From: Neisseriaceae bacterium HSC-16F19
GTDB taxonomy: Bacteria; Pseudomonadota; Gammaproteobacteria; Burkholderiales; Neisseriaceae
Assembly: GCF_024171525.1 (NCBI RefSeq)
Contig: NZ_JALJZY010000005.1
Location: 106,081-170,080, forward strand
Direction: 5' to 3'
Length of the DNA stretch: 64,000 nucleotides
In this document: positions 19,757-30,509 of the stretch, piece after piece
Layout: each line of letters starts with the position of its first letter
Position numbering within the stretch: position 1 is the stretch's first letter
Translations under genes and position numbers: made by a program
The notes under the pieces: generated by a model
What the model was told of the DNA's origin: nothing
Seen by the model: only the letters and a program-made list of their open reading frames with translations
Databases searched by the model: none

Positions 19757-19925
19757 CTTACGTTACTGACACTGTTTATACTGCCGGATGTGATTCAGAA
19801 ATTTTCCCCGGACAGTAGTGCGCAATGCTGCAAACCACAGAACGGGCGGGTGTAAAACCCGCCCCTACATGGATGGCGGCATCTGCGATGCCGTGCGGGG
19901 CGCCTACACATGTTTCAGGCAGCCC

Positions 19926-22124
19926 TTAAAACTTCAGCTGCACCGTAGCGGCGATATTGCGGCCGGGCTGGCTGTAGCTGTCTATGGTGCTGCTGCGCTC
20001 TACACCGGCCACATCGGCGTGCTGCCAGTATTTCTTGTTGCCGATGTTGTACACATTCAGGCCCAGTTCCACGCTTTTATGCGGTTTGTACCACACACCG
20101 GCATCCCATACGCCGTAGCCGGGCGTTTTGAACATGCTCTCGGTGCTGGTGCGTGTTTGTGCCGCGGCCCAGCGCAAACGCGTGCCCGCGCCCCATACGC
20201 CCTGGCTGTAATCCACACCCACCACGCCGTTTAAGGGCAGGGCGGTGTCGAGGTTGTTGCCCTTGCCGTCGCGGCCGCGCATCCACGCCACTTGGCCGTG
20301 CAGCTGCCATTGCGCATTCAGGCGTGCGCGGGCGGCGATTTCCAGGCCGTGGGTTTTCACACTGTCCAGATTTTTGTATTGGTAAATCTGCAAGGGGCGG
20401 CCATTGAAGTAAGCCATATATTGGAACTGGCGGCTGATAAAGTCGCGGTAACGGTTGTGAAAGGCGGTCACTTGCGCGCTCACATGCCCGTTGCGGAATT
20501 TCAGACCCGCTTCCAGACTGCGCGAACGTTCGGATTTCAAATCATGATTGGGCAGGATTTCATAACCGTGGGCGGTATTGCGAAACGCCATGGTGGACGT
20601 ATCGAACGGCGGCGTGCGGAAGCCCTGCGAATAGCCGGCAAAACCGGTGAAGGCATCGCCAAAGGGCACGCTTAAGCGCAGGCTGGGGGTGATGGCGCTG
20701 TCGCTGAATTTCTGCGGCTGCTTGTTGGGGTCGGGGTTGGCATTCCGGTAGGCCTGGTCGATATCCGGGGTGAGGCTTTCTTTTTCAAAGCGCACGGCCG
20801 GGGTGAGGGTGATACCGCTACCCCATTTCAAGCTGTCCTGTACATAGACGGAATAGGTCTTGCGGCGGCTGTCGGGGAAGGTTTTACTGGGGAAGGTGCT
20901 GCCTGCATAATCCTTGCTGATGCTGCCGTCGGCATTGACGATGGTGCTGTCGCGCGGGCGCTCGGTGCGGGTGTGTTTGTATTCGGCACCGGCCACCAAG
21001 GTGTGTGCCACCGGCCCGGTTTGGAAGCCCCACACCGTGCGGCCCTGTATGCCGCGGGTGGTCTGGTCAAAGCCGTAATCGGCATAACGCACGCCGTTGC
21101 TCAAAGGTACCATGCCCATGCGGCTGGATTCGTGCGCCACGGTGTCGTCTTCGGCATTCAGTTTTTGCTGGTAGAGGCCGAAATAGGCTTCCTGCAACGC
21201 GCCTTCACCGCGGTAGCGATAGCCCGCTTCGATGCGCTGGCGGCGGGCGCGGTCGTAGCCGTAGGCACTGTGGGTGGTGGCCACCACCGGGCCGTAGGCT
21301 ACGCTGCCCATGGTATTGAGCAGGGTGCTGTCGTTTTTGCGGCGGAATTGTTCAAACAGGATTTCGCCACGGTGTTGCTCATTGCCCGCGCTGGCTTTAA
21401 ACAGCACGTTATAGCTTTTTTGTTCTTGCGGATTGCTGGCGGTGCGGCCCATATCGGCGCTGTGGACGTCACCGCGGTTTTTGCTTTCGTGGCCGCGGCG
21501 TTGGGTCAGCATCAGCAAGGCATCGGCATAGGGCGTATAGCCTGCGGCACTCAAAGTCACGCCGTGGCTGCGGTCGCGGCTGCGGTAGCCGTATTTCAAA
21601 CCGGCATGCCAGGGCTTGTCGGCATCGACCAAATCACGCGGACTCAAGGTATTCATATTCACCACCCCGCCCAGGGCATCGCTGCCGTAGAGGGCGGAAT
21701 AAGGGCCTTTCACAATATCCACCTGCTTCAGGGTATCCGCTTCCACCAGATCGCGGCCGGAAATGGTGCTGTTGGGACCGCCGCCGGCATAAGACTCGGG
21801 AATGCGGATGCCGTCCACCATCATCAGAATGCGGTTGCCGTCGATGCCGCGGATATTCACGCTGCCGTGGCCGCGGCGCTGGTTATCGGAAGTTACGTCT
21901 ACCCCGGCTTCATACAGCATCATATCGTCCAGATTTTGCGCGGCGGCCTGATTGAGGGTGTTGCGGTTAATCACCGCCACATTCGGCGCCGCTTGGTCGA
22001 GGCGTTGCTGGTGGCGGTCGGCGGTGACCACAATCGGCGACAATTCCGCTTCGTTGCCGTCGGCGGCATAGGCCGCGGGCACAAACAGGGCGGTCACGGC
22101 CATGGCGAGGGTAGAGCGTTTCAT
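19926..22124 (-). CDS. TonB-dependent heme/hemoglobin receptor
   Basis: A 732-aa outer-membrane receptor of the TonB hemoglobin/transferrin/lactoferrin class. It has a signal peptide (MKRSTLAMAVTALFVPAAYA), a TonB-box-like SPIVVTADR, and a plug domain (NIRGIDGNRILMMVDGIRIPES; VKGPYSALYGSDALGGVVNM). A 22-strand barrel follows, with the FRTPPFDTSTMAF region typical of HmuR/HemR-type receptors, and it ends in aromatic F (AATVQLKF), the BAM signal. Start ATG 22124 has AAGGAC upstream. It heads the heme locus with hmuS and hmuTUV on the same strand. The ligand is inferred from context. Confidence 0.85.
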   Translation of the reverse strand: MKRSTLAMAVTALFVPAAYAADGNEAELSPIVVTADRHQQRLDQAAPNVAVINRNTLNQAAAQNLDDMMLYEAGVDVTSDNQRRGHGSVNIRGIDGNRILMMVDGIRIPESYAGGGPNSTISGRDLVEADTLKQVDIVKGPYSALYGSDALGGVVNMNTLSPRDLVDADKPWHAGLKYGYRSRDRSHGVTLSAAGYTPYADALLMLTQRRGHESKNRGDVHSADMGRTASNPQEQKSYNVLFKASAGNEQHRGEILFEQFRRKNDSTLLNTMGSVAYGPVVATTHSAYGYDRARRQRIEAGYRYRGEGALQEAYFGLYQQKLNAEDDTVAHESSRMGMVPLSNGVRYADYGFDQTTRGIQGRTVWGFQTGPVAHTLVAGAEYKHTRTERPRDSTIVNADGSISKDYAGSTFPSKTFPDSRRKTYSVYVQDSLKWGSGITLTPAVRFEKESLTPDIDQAYRNANPDPNKQPQKFSDSAITPSLRLSVPFGDAFTGFAGYSQGFRTPPFDTSTMAFRNTAHGYEILPNHDLKSERSRSLEAGLKFRNGHVSAQVTAFHNRYRDFISRQFQYMAYFNGRPLQIYQYKNLDSVKTHGLEIAARARLNAQWQLHGQVAWMRGRDGKGNNLDTALPLNGVVGVDYSQGVWGAGTRLRWAAAQTRTSTESMFKTPGYGVWDAGVWYKPHKSVELGLNVYNIGNKKYWQHADVAGVERSSTIDSYSQPGRNIAATVQLKF

Positions 22125-22144
22125 TTATGTGTCCTTTGTGTACG

Positions 22145-22163
22145 AATAATAGTGCTTATCATA
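22145..22163 (-). promoter_or_regulatory. Weak Fur-box-like sequence upstream of the receptor
   Basis: AATAATAGTGCTTATCATA matches the 19-bp Fur palindrome at about 11 positions and lies 21 nt from the receptor start. It is supported mainly by function. Confidence 0.25.
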
Positions 22164-22364
22164 TCTATTTTTAGCGCAAAGCTCAAATATGTAAATAAAT
22201 GTGTGCCGGAGCGGGCAGGGCTTAAATTTGGTGGATTTTGCCGCTATTGCACTGCAGCATTAACAGCATATGGCGGCGGAGGCGGCAAAGCGTGCGGATT
22301 TTGGCGTAAATATGCCAAGAGCAAGGCCGGTTTGTGCCGCTAGGCGAAATAAAATCTTTGACGG

Positions 22365-22396
22365 ACGCCTTTAACAGGCGTATTTTTTGCGTTTTT
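22365..22396 (+). terminator. Terminator-like hairpin in the gltB leader
   Basis: ACGCCT-TTAAC-AGGCGT followed by ATTTTTTGCGTTTTT. It points toward gltB although no plus-strand gene precedes it, so it could be an attenuator. Confidence 0.5.
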
Positions 22397-22468
22397 GCAA
22401 TGCAGCATTTTAGGCTGCCTGAAATGCAAAACGACATAAGAATAACCGGACACAGAAAGCAGACCACC

Positions 22469-25400
22469 ATGTTATACGACCGCTCCCTGGAAAAAGAAAA
22501 CTGCGGCTTCGGCCTGATTGCCAATATCGACGGCGTGCAAAGCCACAAAGTGGTGCGCAACGCCATTTTGGGTTTGTCGCGCATGCAGCATCGCGGTGCG
22601 ATTTTGGCGGACGGCAAAACCGGCGACGGCTGCGGTTTGTCCATTCAAATGCCCGAATCGTTTTTCCGCACCGTGGCCGAAGAAGCGGGCTTTACGTTGG
22701 CGCAGAAATTTGCCGTGGGGCAGGTGTTTTTGCCCCGTGACGAAGCCGAAGCGCAAAACTGCATCGCGATTATCAACGAAGAACTCACGCGTGAAACGCT
22801 TTCTATCGCAGCATGGCGCGATGTGCCGACTGATCCTTCCGTGCTCGGTTCGATTGCCTTGGCCGATATGCCGCAAATCAAGCAGGTGTTTATCAATGCG
22901 CCGTCCGGCTGGCGCACGCAGGATTTGCAGCGCCGCCTGTTCGTGACGCGGCGGCGCATCGAAAAACGCATCAGCCACGATGATTTTTATATTTGCAGTT
23001 TTTCCAACCAAACCGTGATTTACAAGGGCTTGTGTATGCCCAAAGACTTGCCCAAGTTTTATCTGGATTTGGGCGATTTGCGGATGCAATCCGCTATTTG
23101 CCTGTTTCACCAGCGCTTTTCCACCAATACCCAGCCGCGCTGGAAGCTGGCGCAGCCCTTCCGCTATCTGGCGCACAACGGCGAAATCAACACCATTTCC
23201 GGCAACCGCGCCTGGGCGCGTGCGCGGGGCTATAAATACCACACGCCGCTGATTCCCGATTTGCAGAGCGCCGCGCCGTTTGTGAACGAAAGCGGCTCGG
23301 ATTCCAGCTCGCTCGACAATATGCTCGAAGTGTTTGTGTGCGGCGGCATGGATTTGTTCCGCGCCATGCGCCTGCTCGTGCCGCCCGCTTGGCAGCAAAA
23401 CCCCGATATGGATGACGATTTGCGCGCCTTTTACGATTTCAATTCCATGCACATGGAGCCGTGGGACGGGCCGGCGGGCATTGTGCTTTCAGACGGCCGC
23501 TATGCCGCCTGTAATCTCGACCGCAACGGCCTGCGCCCCGCGCGTTATGTGATTACCCAAGACCGCCTGATTACCATTGCATCGGAAGTGGGCATTTGGG
23601 ATTACGCGCCCGATGAAGTGGTGGAAAAAGGCCGCGTGGGGCCGGGGCAGCTGTTGGTGATCGACACCAAAAACGGCAAGCTCTTGCATTCGGATGACAT
23701 CGACAACGAATTGCGCGCGCGCCACCCCTATCGCGCGTGGCTGGATAAGCATGTGCAGCGCCTGATTCCCTTTGAGCAGATGCCCGAAGATGCGGTGGGC
23801 GAATCGGGTATGGATGCGCAGATGCTCGCCGTCTATCAAAAGCAGTTTTTGTATGACTTGGAAGAGCTGGAAAGCACCGTGCGTGTTATGGGCGAAGACG
23901 GGCAGGAAGCCGTCGGCTCTATGGGCGACGACACGCCGTTTGCGGTGTTATCACAGCGCCCGCGCTTGGTGTTTGATTATTTCCGCCAGTATTTCGCGCA
24001 AGTGACCAACCCGCCGATTGACCCTTTACGCGAAGCGCATGTGATGAGCCTTACGACCAGCATCGGCCGCGAAATGAGTGTGTTTTTTGAAGCCGAAGGC
24101 ATGAGCCAGCGCGTCAATTTCAAATCGCCCGTGCTGCTCTATTCCGATATGCAGCAACTGCTTACGCTGCCCGCCGAGCATTACGGGCACGCCGTGCTCG
24201 ATGCCACTTATGCGCCCGATACCGACTTAAAACAAGCCCTGCAAACGCTGTGCGACCAAGCCGAGCAGGCGGTGAAAAACGGCGCGGTGCTTTTGGTGGT
24301 ATCCGACCGCAACATCGCCCAAGACCGCCAGCCGATTCCGTCTGCCTTGGCGGTCGGCGCTTTGCAAAACCGCTTGGTGGCGCAAAACCTGCGCTGCGAC
24401 GCCAACATCATTGTCGAGACCGGCGAAGCGCGCAATCCGCACCATTTCGCCGTGCTGATTGGTTTGGGCGCGACGGCTGTCTATCCGTATTTGGCCTATG
24501 AGAGCTTGGCGCACATGGTGGCGGTGGGCGCGATTGCCAAGCCCTTGCGCGTGGTGATGAGCAATTTCCGCAACAGCATCAACAAAGGCTTATACAAAAT
24601 CATGTCGAAAATGGGCATTTCCTGCGTGTCGTCCTACCGCTGCGCCCGTTTGTTCGAGCTGGTAGGCATGAACAGCGAGATTGTCGCGCTGTGCTTCCCC
24701 GACATCACCAGCCGCATCGAAGGCGCATCGTTTGCCGATTTGCACGCGCAGATCAGCGCCACCCGCAAACGCGCATGGCGCAAGAGCGCGCAGATTGACG
24801 CGGGCGGCCTGCTCAAATTCAAACCGCAGGGCGAATACCACGCCTACAACCCCGATGTGGTCAATACCTTGCAAGCTGCCTGCAACAGCGGCGATTACGG
24901 CAAATACCGCCTGTATCGTGATGCGGTCAATAACCGCCCCGTGACCACCATCCGCGATATGCTACGGCTCAAAAGCGAAGGACGCACGCCGATTGCACTG
25001 GAGCAAGTCGAGCCGTCTGAAAACTTGTTCAAACGCTTTGACAGCGCGGCGATGTCCATCGGCGCACTCTCGCCCGAAGCGCACGAATCGCTGGCGATTG
25101 CCATGAACCGCTTGGGCGGCTATTCCAATTCCGGCGAAGGCGGCGAAGACCCCAAACGCTACGGCACCGAAAAAGTCTCGCGCATCAAACAAGTCGCATC
25201 AGGGCGCTTTGGCGTCACGCCCGCTTACTTGATGAGTGCGGACGTGATTCAGATTAAAGTGGCGCAGGGCGCCAAACCGGGCGAAGGCGGCCAGTTGCCG
25301 GGCGATAAGGTCACGCCCTATATCGCGCAGCTGCGCTATGCCGTGCCCGGTTCTACGCTGATTTCGCCGCCGCCGCACCACGATATTTATTCCATCGAAG

Positions 25401-26926
25401 ACTTGGCGCAGCTCATTTTCGATTTGAAACAAATCAACCCCAAAGCGCTGATTTCGGTGAAACTCGTGTCCCTGCCCGGGGTTGGCACCATTGCCACCGG
25501 TGTCGCCAAAGCCTATGCCGATTTGATAACCATCGCAGGCTACGACGGCGGCACGGGCGCCAGTCCGCTCTCCAGCGTCAAATACGCGGGCAGCCCGTGG
25601 GAATTGGGCTTGGCCGAAGCGCAGCAGGCGCTGGTGGAAAACAATCTGCGCCACAAAGTGCGCCTGCAAGTGGACGGCGGTTTGAAAACCGGTTTGGACA
25701 TCGTCAAAGCCGCGATTTTGGGCGCGGAAAGTTTCGGTTTCGGCACCGGCCCCATGGTGGCGCTCGGCTGCCGCTATTTGCGCATCTGCCATCTCAACAA
25801 CTGCGCCACCGGCATCGCCACCCAAGACGACACCCTGCGCGGCAAGCACTACCACGGGCTGCCTGAAAAAGCCATGAACTACTTCAAATTCATCGCCCAA
25901 GACGTGCGCGAAATCATGGCAAGCCTTGGCGTGGAAAAACTCACCGATCTCATCGGCCGCACCGATTTGCTCGACATCATCGACGGACAAACCGCCAAAC
26001 AGCAAGGCTTGGACTTAAGCAAACTCTTGTATTCGCCGCAAGTGCCGGACGGCAGCGCGCGCCATTGCACGCAAACCAACGCCCCGTTTGACAAAGGCCG
26101 TCTGAATGCCGAGATCATGCAGGCCGCACAAGACGCTTTGGCGAGCGGCACCGGCCACGACATGCGTTTCGATATTTGCAACACCGACCGCAGCGTGGGC
26201 GCAACCATATCGGGCAGCATTGCGCTCGCGCACGGCAACCGTGGCAAAAACGGCCAAGCCTTCAATATCCGCCTAAACGGCACCGCCGGGCAGAGCTTGG
26301 GCGTGTGGCTGGCGGGCGGCGTGAACATCGAACTCACCGGCGATGCCAACGATTACGTCGGCAAAGGCATGGCAGGCGGGCGCATCGTCATCCGCCCGCA
26401 CAACGGCGTGGCCTTCAAAGCCGAAGACGCCGCCATTGCCGGCAATACCTGTCTCTATGGCGCGACCGGCGGCGAACTCTTTGCATCAGGGCGCGTCGGC
26501 GAACGCTTTGCCGTGCGCAATTCCGGCGCCTTGGCGGTCGTAGAAGGCATCGGCGATAACGGCTGCGAATACATGACCGGCGGCGTGGTTACCATCTTGG
26601 GCAAAACCGGCATCAACTTCGGCGCGGGCATGACCGGCGGCTTTGCCTATGTGCTCGATGTGGACGGCAACTTCACCAAACGCATCAACGGCGAAATGGT
26701 CGAAGGGCTGTCCATCGCCGACCTGCCCACCCACCAAGAACACCTGCGCGGACTCATCGAACGCCATGTGGAACACACCCACAGCCGCTTGGGCGAACGC
26801 ATCTTGGGCGATTGGGAAAACTACATCGGCCGCTTTGTGCTGGTGAAACCCAAAGCCAATGACGTCAACGCCTTGCTCGGCCATAAACGCCGCGCGGTGG
26901 TGGAACTGCGGGCGGTAACGGCGTAG
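22469..26926 (+). CDS. gltB: Glutamate synthase (NADPH) large subunit
   Basis: The 1485-aa alpha subunit of GOGAT, which makes two glutamates from glutamine and 2-oxoglutarate. The short propeptide MLYDRSLEKEN is followed by Cys12 (CGFGLIANIDG), the nucleophile of the class II amidotransferase domain after cleavage. The FMN/synthase domain has GGYSNSGEGGEDPKRYGTE and the [3Fe-4S] ligands Cys1101, Cys1107 and Cys1112 (CRYLRICHLNNC). A C-terminal beta-helix is present (GNTCLYGATGGELFASG). ATG 22469 is chosen because it gives the canonical propeptide. It carries foreign-dialect DUS motifs at 23488, 25012 and 26095. An AT-rich gene separates it from gltD. Confidence 0.96.
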   Translation: MLYDRSLEKENCGFGLIANIDGVQSHKVVRNAILGLSRMQHRGAILADGKTGDGCGLSIQMPESFFRTVAEEAGFTLAQKFAVGQVFLPRDEAEAQNCIAIINEELTRETLSIAAWRDVPTDPSVLGSIALADMPQIKQVFINAPSGWRTQDLQRRLFVTRRRIEKRISHDDFYICSFSNQTVIYKGLCMPKDLPKFYLDLGDLRMQSAICLFHQRFSTNTQPRWKLAQPFRYLAHNGEINTISGNRAWARARGYKYHTPLIPDLQSAAPFVNESGSDSSSLDNMLEVFVCGGMDLFRAMRLLVPPAWQQNPDMDDDLRAFYDFNSMHMEPWDGPAGIVLSDGRYAACNLDRNGLRPARYVITQDRLITIASEVGIWDYAPDEVVEKGRVGPGQLLVIDTKNGKLLHSDDIDNELRARHPYRAWLDKHVQRLIPFEQMPEDAVGESGMDAQMLAVYQKQFLYDLEELESTVRVMGEDGQEAVGSMGDDTPFAVLSQRPRLVFDYFRQYFAQVTNPPIDPLREAHVMSLTTSIGREMSVFFEAEGMSQRVNFKSPVLLYSDMQQLLTLPAEHYGHAVLDATYAPDTDLKQALQTLCDQAEQAVKNGAVLLVVSDRNIAQDRQPIPSALAVGALQNRLVAQNLRCDANIIVETGEARNPHHFAVLIGLGATAVYPYLAYESLAHMVAVGAIAKPLRVVMSNFRNSINKGLYKIMSKMGISCVSSYRCARLFELVGMNSEIVALCFPDITSRIEGASFADLHAQISATRKRAWRKSAQIDAGGLLKFKPQGEYHAYNPDVVNTLQAACNSGDYGKYRLYRDAVNNRPVTTIRDMLRLKSEGRTPIALEQVEPSENLFKRFDSAAMSIGALSPEAHESLAIAMNRLGGYSNSGEGGEDPKRYGTEKVSRIKQVASGRFGVTPAYLMSADVIQIKVAQGAKPGEGGQLPGDKVTPYIAQLRYAVPGSTLISPPPHHDIYSIEDLAQLIFDLKQINPKALISVKLVSLPGVGTIATGVAKAYADLITIAGYDGGTGASPLSSVKYAGSPWELGLAEAQQALVENNLRHKVRLQVDGGLKTGLDIVKAAILGAESFGFGTGPMVALGCRYLRICHLNNCATGIATQDDTLRGKHYHGLPEKAMNYFKFIAQDVREIMASLGVEKLTDLIGRTDLLDIIDGQTAKQQGLDLSKLLYSPQVPDGSARHCTQTNAPFDKGRLNAEIMQAAQDALASGTGHDMRFDICNTDRSVGATISGSIALAHGNRGKNGQAFNIRLNGTAGQSLGVWLAGGVNIELTGDANDYVGKGMAGGRIVIRPHNGVAFKAEDAAIAGNTCLYGATGGELFASGRVGERFAVRNSGALAVVEGIGDNGCEYMTGGVVTILGKTGINFGAGMTGGFAYVLDVDGNFTKRINGEMVEGLSIADLPTHQEHLRGLIERHVEHTHSRLGERILGDWENYIGRFVLVKPKANDVNALLGHKRRAVVELRAVTA

Positions 26927-26934
26927 GGTGTGGG

Positions 26935-26984
26935 CTTTCAGGCAGCCTTTGGATTGGTTTTATAGAAAAAGGCTGCCTGAAAAG
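26935..26984. terminator. DUS-pair hairpin after gltB
   Basis: CTTTCAGGCAGCCTTT and AAAGGCTGCCTGAAAAG with a 17-nt loop, 9 nt after gltB. If functional it would uncouple gltB from gltD. Confidence 0.7.
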
Positions 26985-27070
26985 ATAAAAGGCGCTTAAA
27001 AAACACAACAAACAACCCTTTTGTAGAAACTTTTAGGCGCTGCCCTAGAATTTTAAAGGTATTGAAAATT

Positions 27071-27562
27071 ATGAGTTCTGTAGTTTATGACAAAGCCAAA
27101 TGGCATTGGGGAGCAGACAACGCTCCCAAGGATATTCCAAACGAAAATGGCGCTACGCACATTGCGTTTTTTCTTCGCTGGTGCATAGAAAATAAGATGT
27201 ATTCCCGAATGTTGTTGGAAGAATTTGAAAATGAAATCAAAGCCATAGAAAGTGGCGATGAAAGCGTGGATTGCAGGCATTTATTTTACTTTGGCATGGA
27301 CGGCGTTTTTGACGATGAACTGCTCAATACCAAGGGAAAAGCCTTTGCCAAAGCATATTACACTTCCGAAAAGACTAAATTTGCCAAATTGCACAATTGG
27401 TATTTGCAAGATTATGCCGATTTTGTAAGCAGAAAATTTGGCGAAAAGAATTTTGACAATGCCTATTTTTACATTGAAAACTCTCAGGAAAACTACCAAG
27501 AAATCAAGGAAGTAATGGACCATCGTTATGCAGAGTTTTTGGAAATGAAAGCAAAAAAATAG
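27071..27562 (+). CDS. AT-rich small protein, immunity-like (DUF7832-like)
   Basis: A 163-aa soluble acidic protein rich in Lys, Phe and Tyr. The start VVYDKAKWHWGADNAPKDIP and ATHIAFFLRWCIENKMYS resemble a family I recall as DUF7832, with K-W-H-W/Y-G and a helix H-x-x-x-FL-W-x-x-x-N. Its members are often found as orphan immunity-like genes. Base composition is far more AT-rich than gltB and gltD on either side, which indicates recent acquisition. ATG 27071 has only AAAGG upstream. No cognate toxin is present. Function is inferred; the ORF itself is convincing. Confidence 0.7.
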   Translation: MSSVVYDKAKWHWGADNAPKDIPNENGATHIAFFLRWCIENKMYSRMLLEEFENEIKAIESGDESVDCRHLFYFGMDGVFDDELLNTKGKAFAKAYYTSEKTKFAKLHNWYLQDYADFVSRKFGEKNFDNAYFYIENSQENYQEIKEVMDHRYAEFLEMKAKK

Positions 27563-29222
<1,660 letters not shown>

Positions 29223-29457
29223 GTAATTTTTCTACAAAAACAGCAGCTAAGGGTGGTCGGGCAGGCGCATGGATTATTCATGGCTTATATCGGCAATTCA
29301 TGATGTTAGATTAAAATCTGCCCATTTCTATGTCGCCTGTTTTTGTAAGTTAATTTAATTGTTGACGCTCTGCTTTTGTTTGTGAAACCATACGGCTATC
29401 TGCAAAGCCGTGTAAAAGTACACAAGCAGCCATTTAATCATAATAAGGAGACACATG

Positions 29458-30423
29458 ATGTTGAAACAAAATTGGAAACCGCTGGGCCTGGCCTGTCTGA
29501 CGGCTTTTTCTCTGGCGGCCTGTGGCGGCGGTGACACAACGGCCCAAGCGCCGGCAGGCGGCGGTGCGTCCGCACCGGAACAGGCAGCCGCAGGCGGCAG
29601 CACCATCGACAAAATCAAACAATCCGGTACCGTGGTTTTGGGTCACCGTGATGCATCCATTCCCTTCTCCTATATTGCCGACAATCCCAACCAGCCCATC
29701 GGCTATGCGCACGATTTGCAGCTGAAAGTGGTGGAGGCGCTGAAAACCCATTTGAACATGCCCGATTTGAAAGTGCGCTACAACCTGGTGACTTCGCAAA
29801 ACCGCATTCCGCTGGTGGTGAACGGCACCGTGGATTTGGAGTGCGGCTCCACCACCAATAATGTGGAACGCCAACAGCAGGTGCAGTTCTCCAACAACTT
29901 CTTTGTGGTGGGCACCCGTCTGCTCGCCGACAAGGCCGCCGGTATTCAGGATTACCCGGACCTGAAAGGCAAAACCGTGGTCACCACTTCCGGCACCACT
30001 TCCGAGCGTTTGCTGAAAGAGTACAACGATAAAAACCAGGCCGGCATCAATGTGATTTCCGCCAAAGACCACGGCGAGTCTTTCCTGATGCTGCAAAACG
30101 GCCGCGCCCAGGCGTTTATGATGGACGACGTGCTCTTGGCCGGTGCCCGTGCCAAAGCGGCCGACCCGGACAAATGGGAAATCGTCGGCACGCCGATGTC
30201 GTATGAAAATTACGGCTGCATGATGCGCAAAGGCGATGCCGAATTCCAAAAAGTGGTCAACGACGCCCTGAACGAAGTGTATGCTTCCGGCGAAATCAAC
30301 ACCCTGTACAAACAGTGGTTTGAAAGCCCGATTCCGCCGAAAAACTCTAATATGGAATTCCCCATGTCTGACGAGATGAAGGCCATCATCGCCAATCCGC
30401 ACGACAAGGCTGCCGACGAATAA
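29458..30423 (+). CDS. gltI: Amino-acid ABC transporter substrate-binding lipoprotein (GltI-like)
   Basis: A 321-aa periplasmic glutamate/aspartate-type binding protein (SBP_bac_3). The signal ends in a lipobox, LAAC, followed by an Ala/Gly/Pro-rich tether. The core has IDKIKQSGTVVLGHRDASIPFSY, KTVVTTSGTTSERLLKEYN and GRAQAFMMDDVLL, as in E. coli GltI. AAGGAG (29445-29450) favours ATG 29458 (7-nt gap) over ATG 29455 (4-nt gap). First gene of gltIJKL; a DUS hairpin between it and gltJ may set a higher binding-protein level. Confidence 0.9.
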   Translation: MLKQNWKPLGLACLTAFSLAACGGGDTTAQAPAGGGASAPEQAAAGGSTIDKIKQSGTVVLGHRDASIPFSYIADNPNQPIGYAHDLQLKVVEALKTHLNMPDLKVRYNLVTSQNRIPLVVNGTVDLECGSTTNNVERQQQVQFSNNFFVVGTRLLADKAAGIQDYPDLKGKTVVTTSGTTSERLLKEYNDKNQAGINVISAKDHGESFLMLQNGRAQAFMMDDVLLAGARAKAADPDKWEIVGTPMSYENYGCMMRKGDAEFQKVVNDALNEVYASGEINTLYKQWFESPIPPKNSNMEFPMSDEMKAIIANPHDKAADE

Positions 30424-30454
30424 GCCGACATCGTATACAGCGAAGGTCAATGCC

Positions 30455-30485
30455 AAGGCTGCCTGAAACTGTTTCAGGCAGCCTT
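30455..30485. terminator. DUS hairpin between gltI and gltJ
   Basis: AAGGCTGCCTGAAAC and its complement with a 1-nt loop, then TTATATTAGG. Probably a partial terminator inside the transporter operon. Confidence 0.6.
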
Positions 30486-30509
30486 TATATTAGGTGTAGG
30501 GGTAGGCTG

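Larger units (their letters stand above)
19078..19925. other. 848-bp gene-free interval with several repeat types
   Basis: From left: an AGGCTACCTGAA (Eikenella-dialect) DUS at about 19191, dispersed repeat copy B (19241-19522), a DUS at 19540, a CGGCTACCTGAA variant at 19607, an inverted-repeat element (19638-19756), and a GGGCGGGTGTAAAACCCGCCC palindrome (19843-19866). No coding frame is convincing. Confidence 0.7.
22125..22468. other. Divergent intergenic region between heme receptor and gltB
   Basis: AT-rich on the receptor side, then unremarkable sequence, a leader hairpin (22365-22396) and a DUS at 22411. Promoters for both directions must lie here but I see no clear -35/-10 pair. Confidence 0.5.

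Noticed and set aside
20973..22343. Long plus-strand frame (456 codons) opposite the TonB receptor
   Set aside because: It is an antisense reading of a GC-rich receptor gene; composition is His/Gly/Ala-heavy with no family pattern, and the receptor on the other strand is unambiguous.
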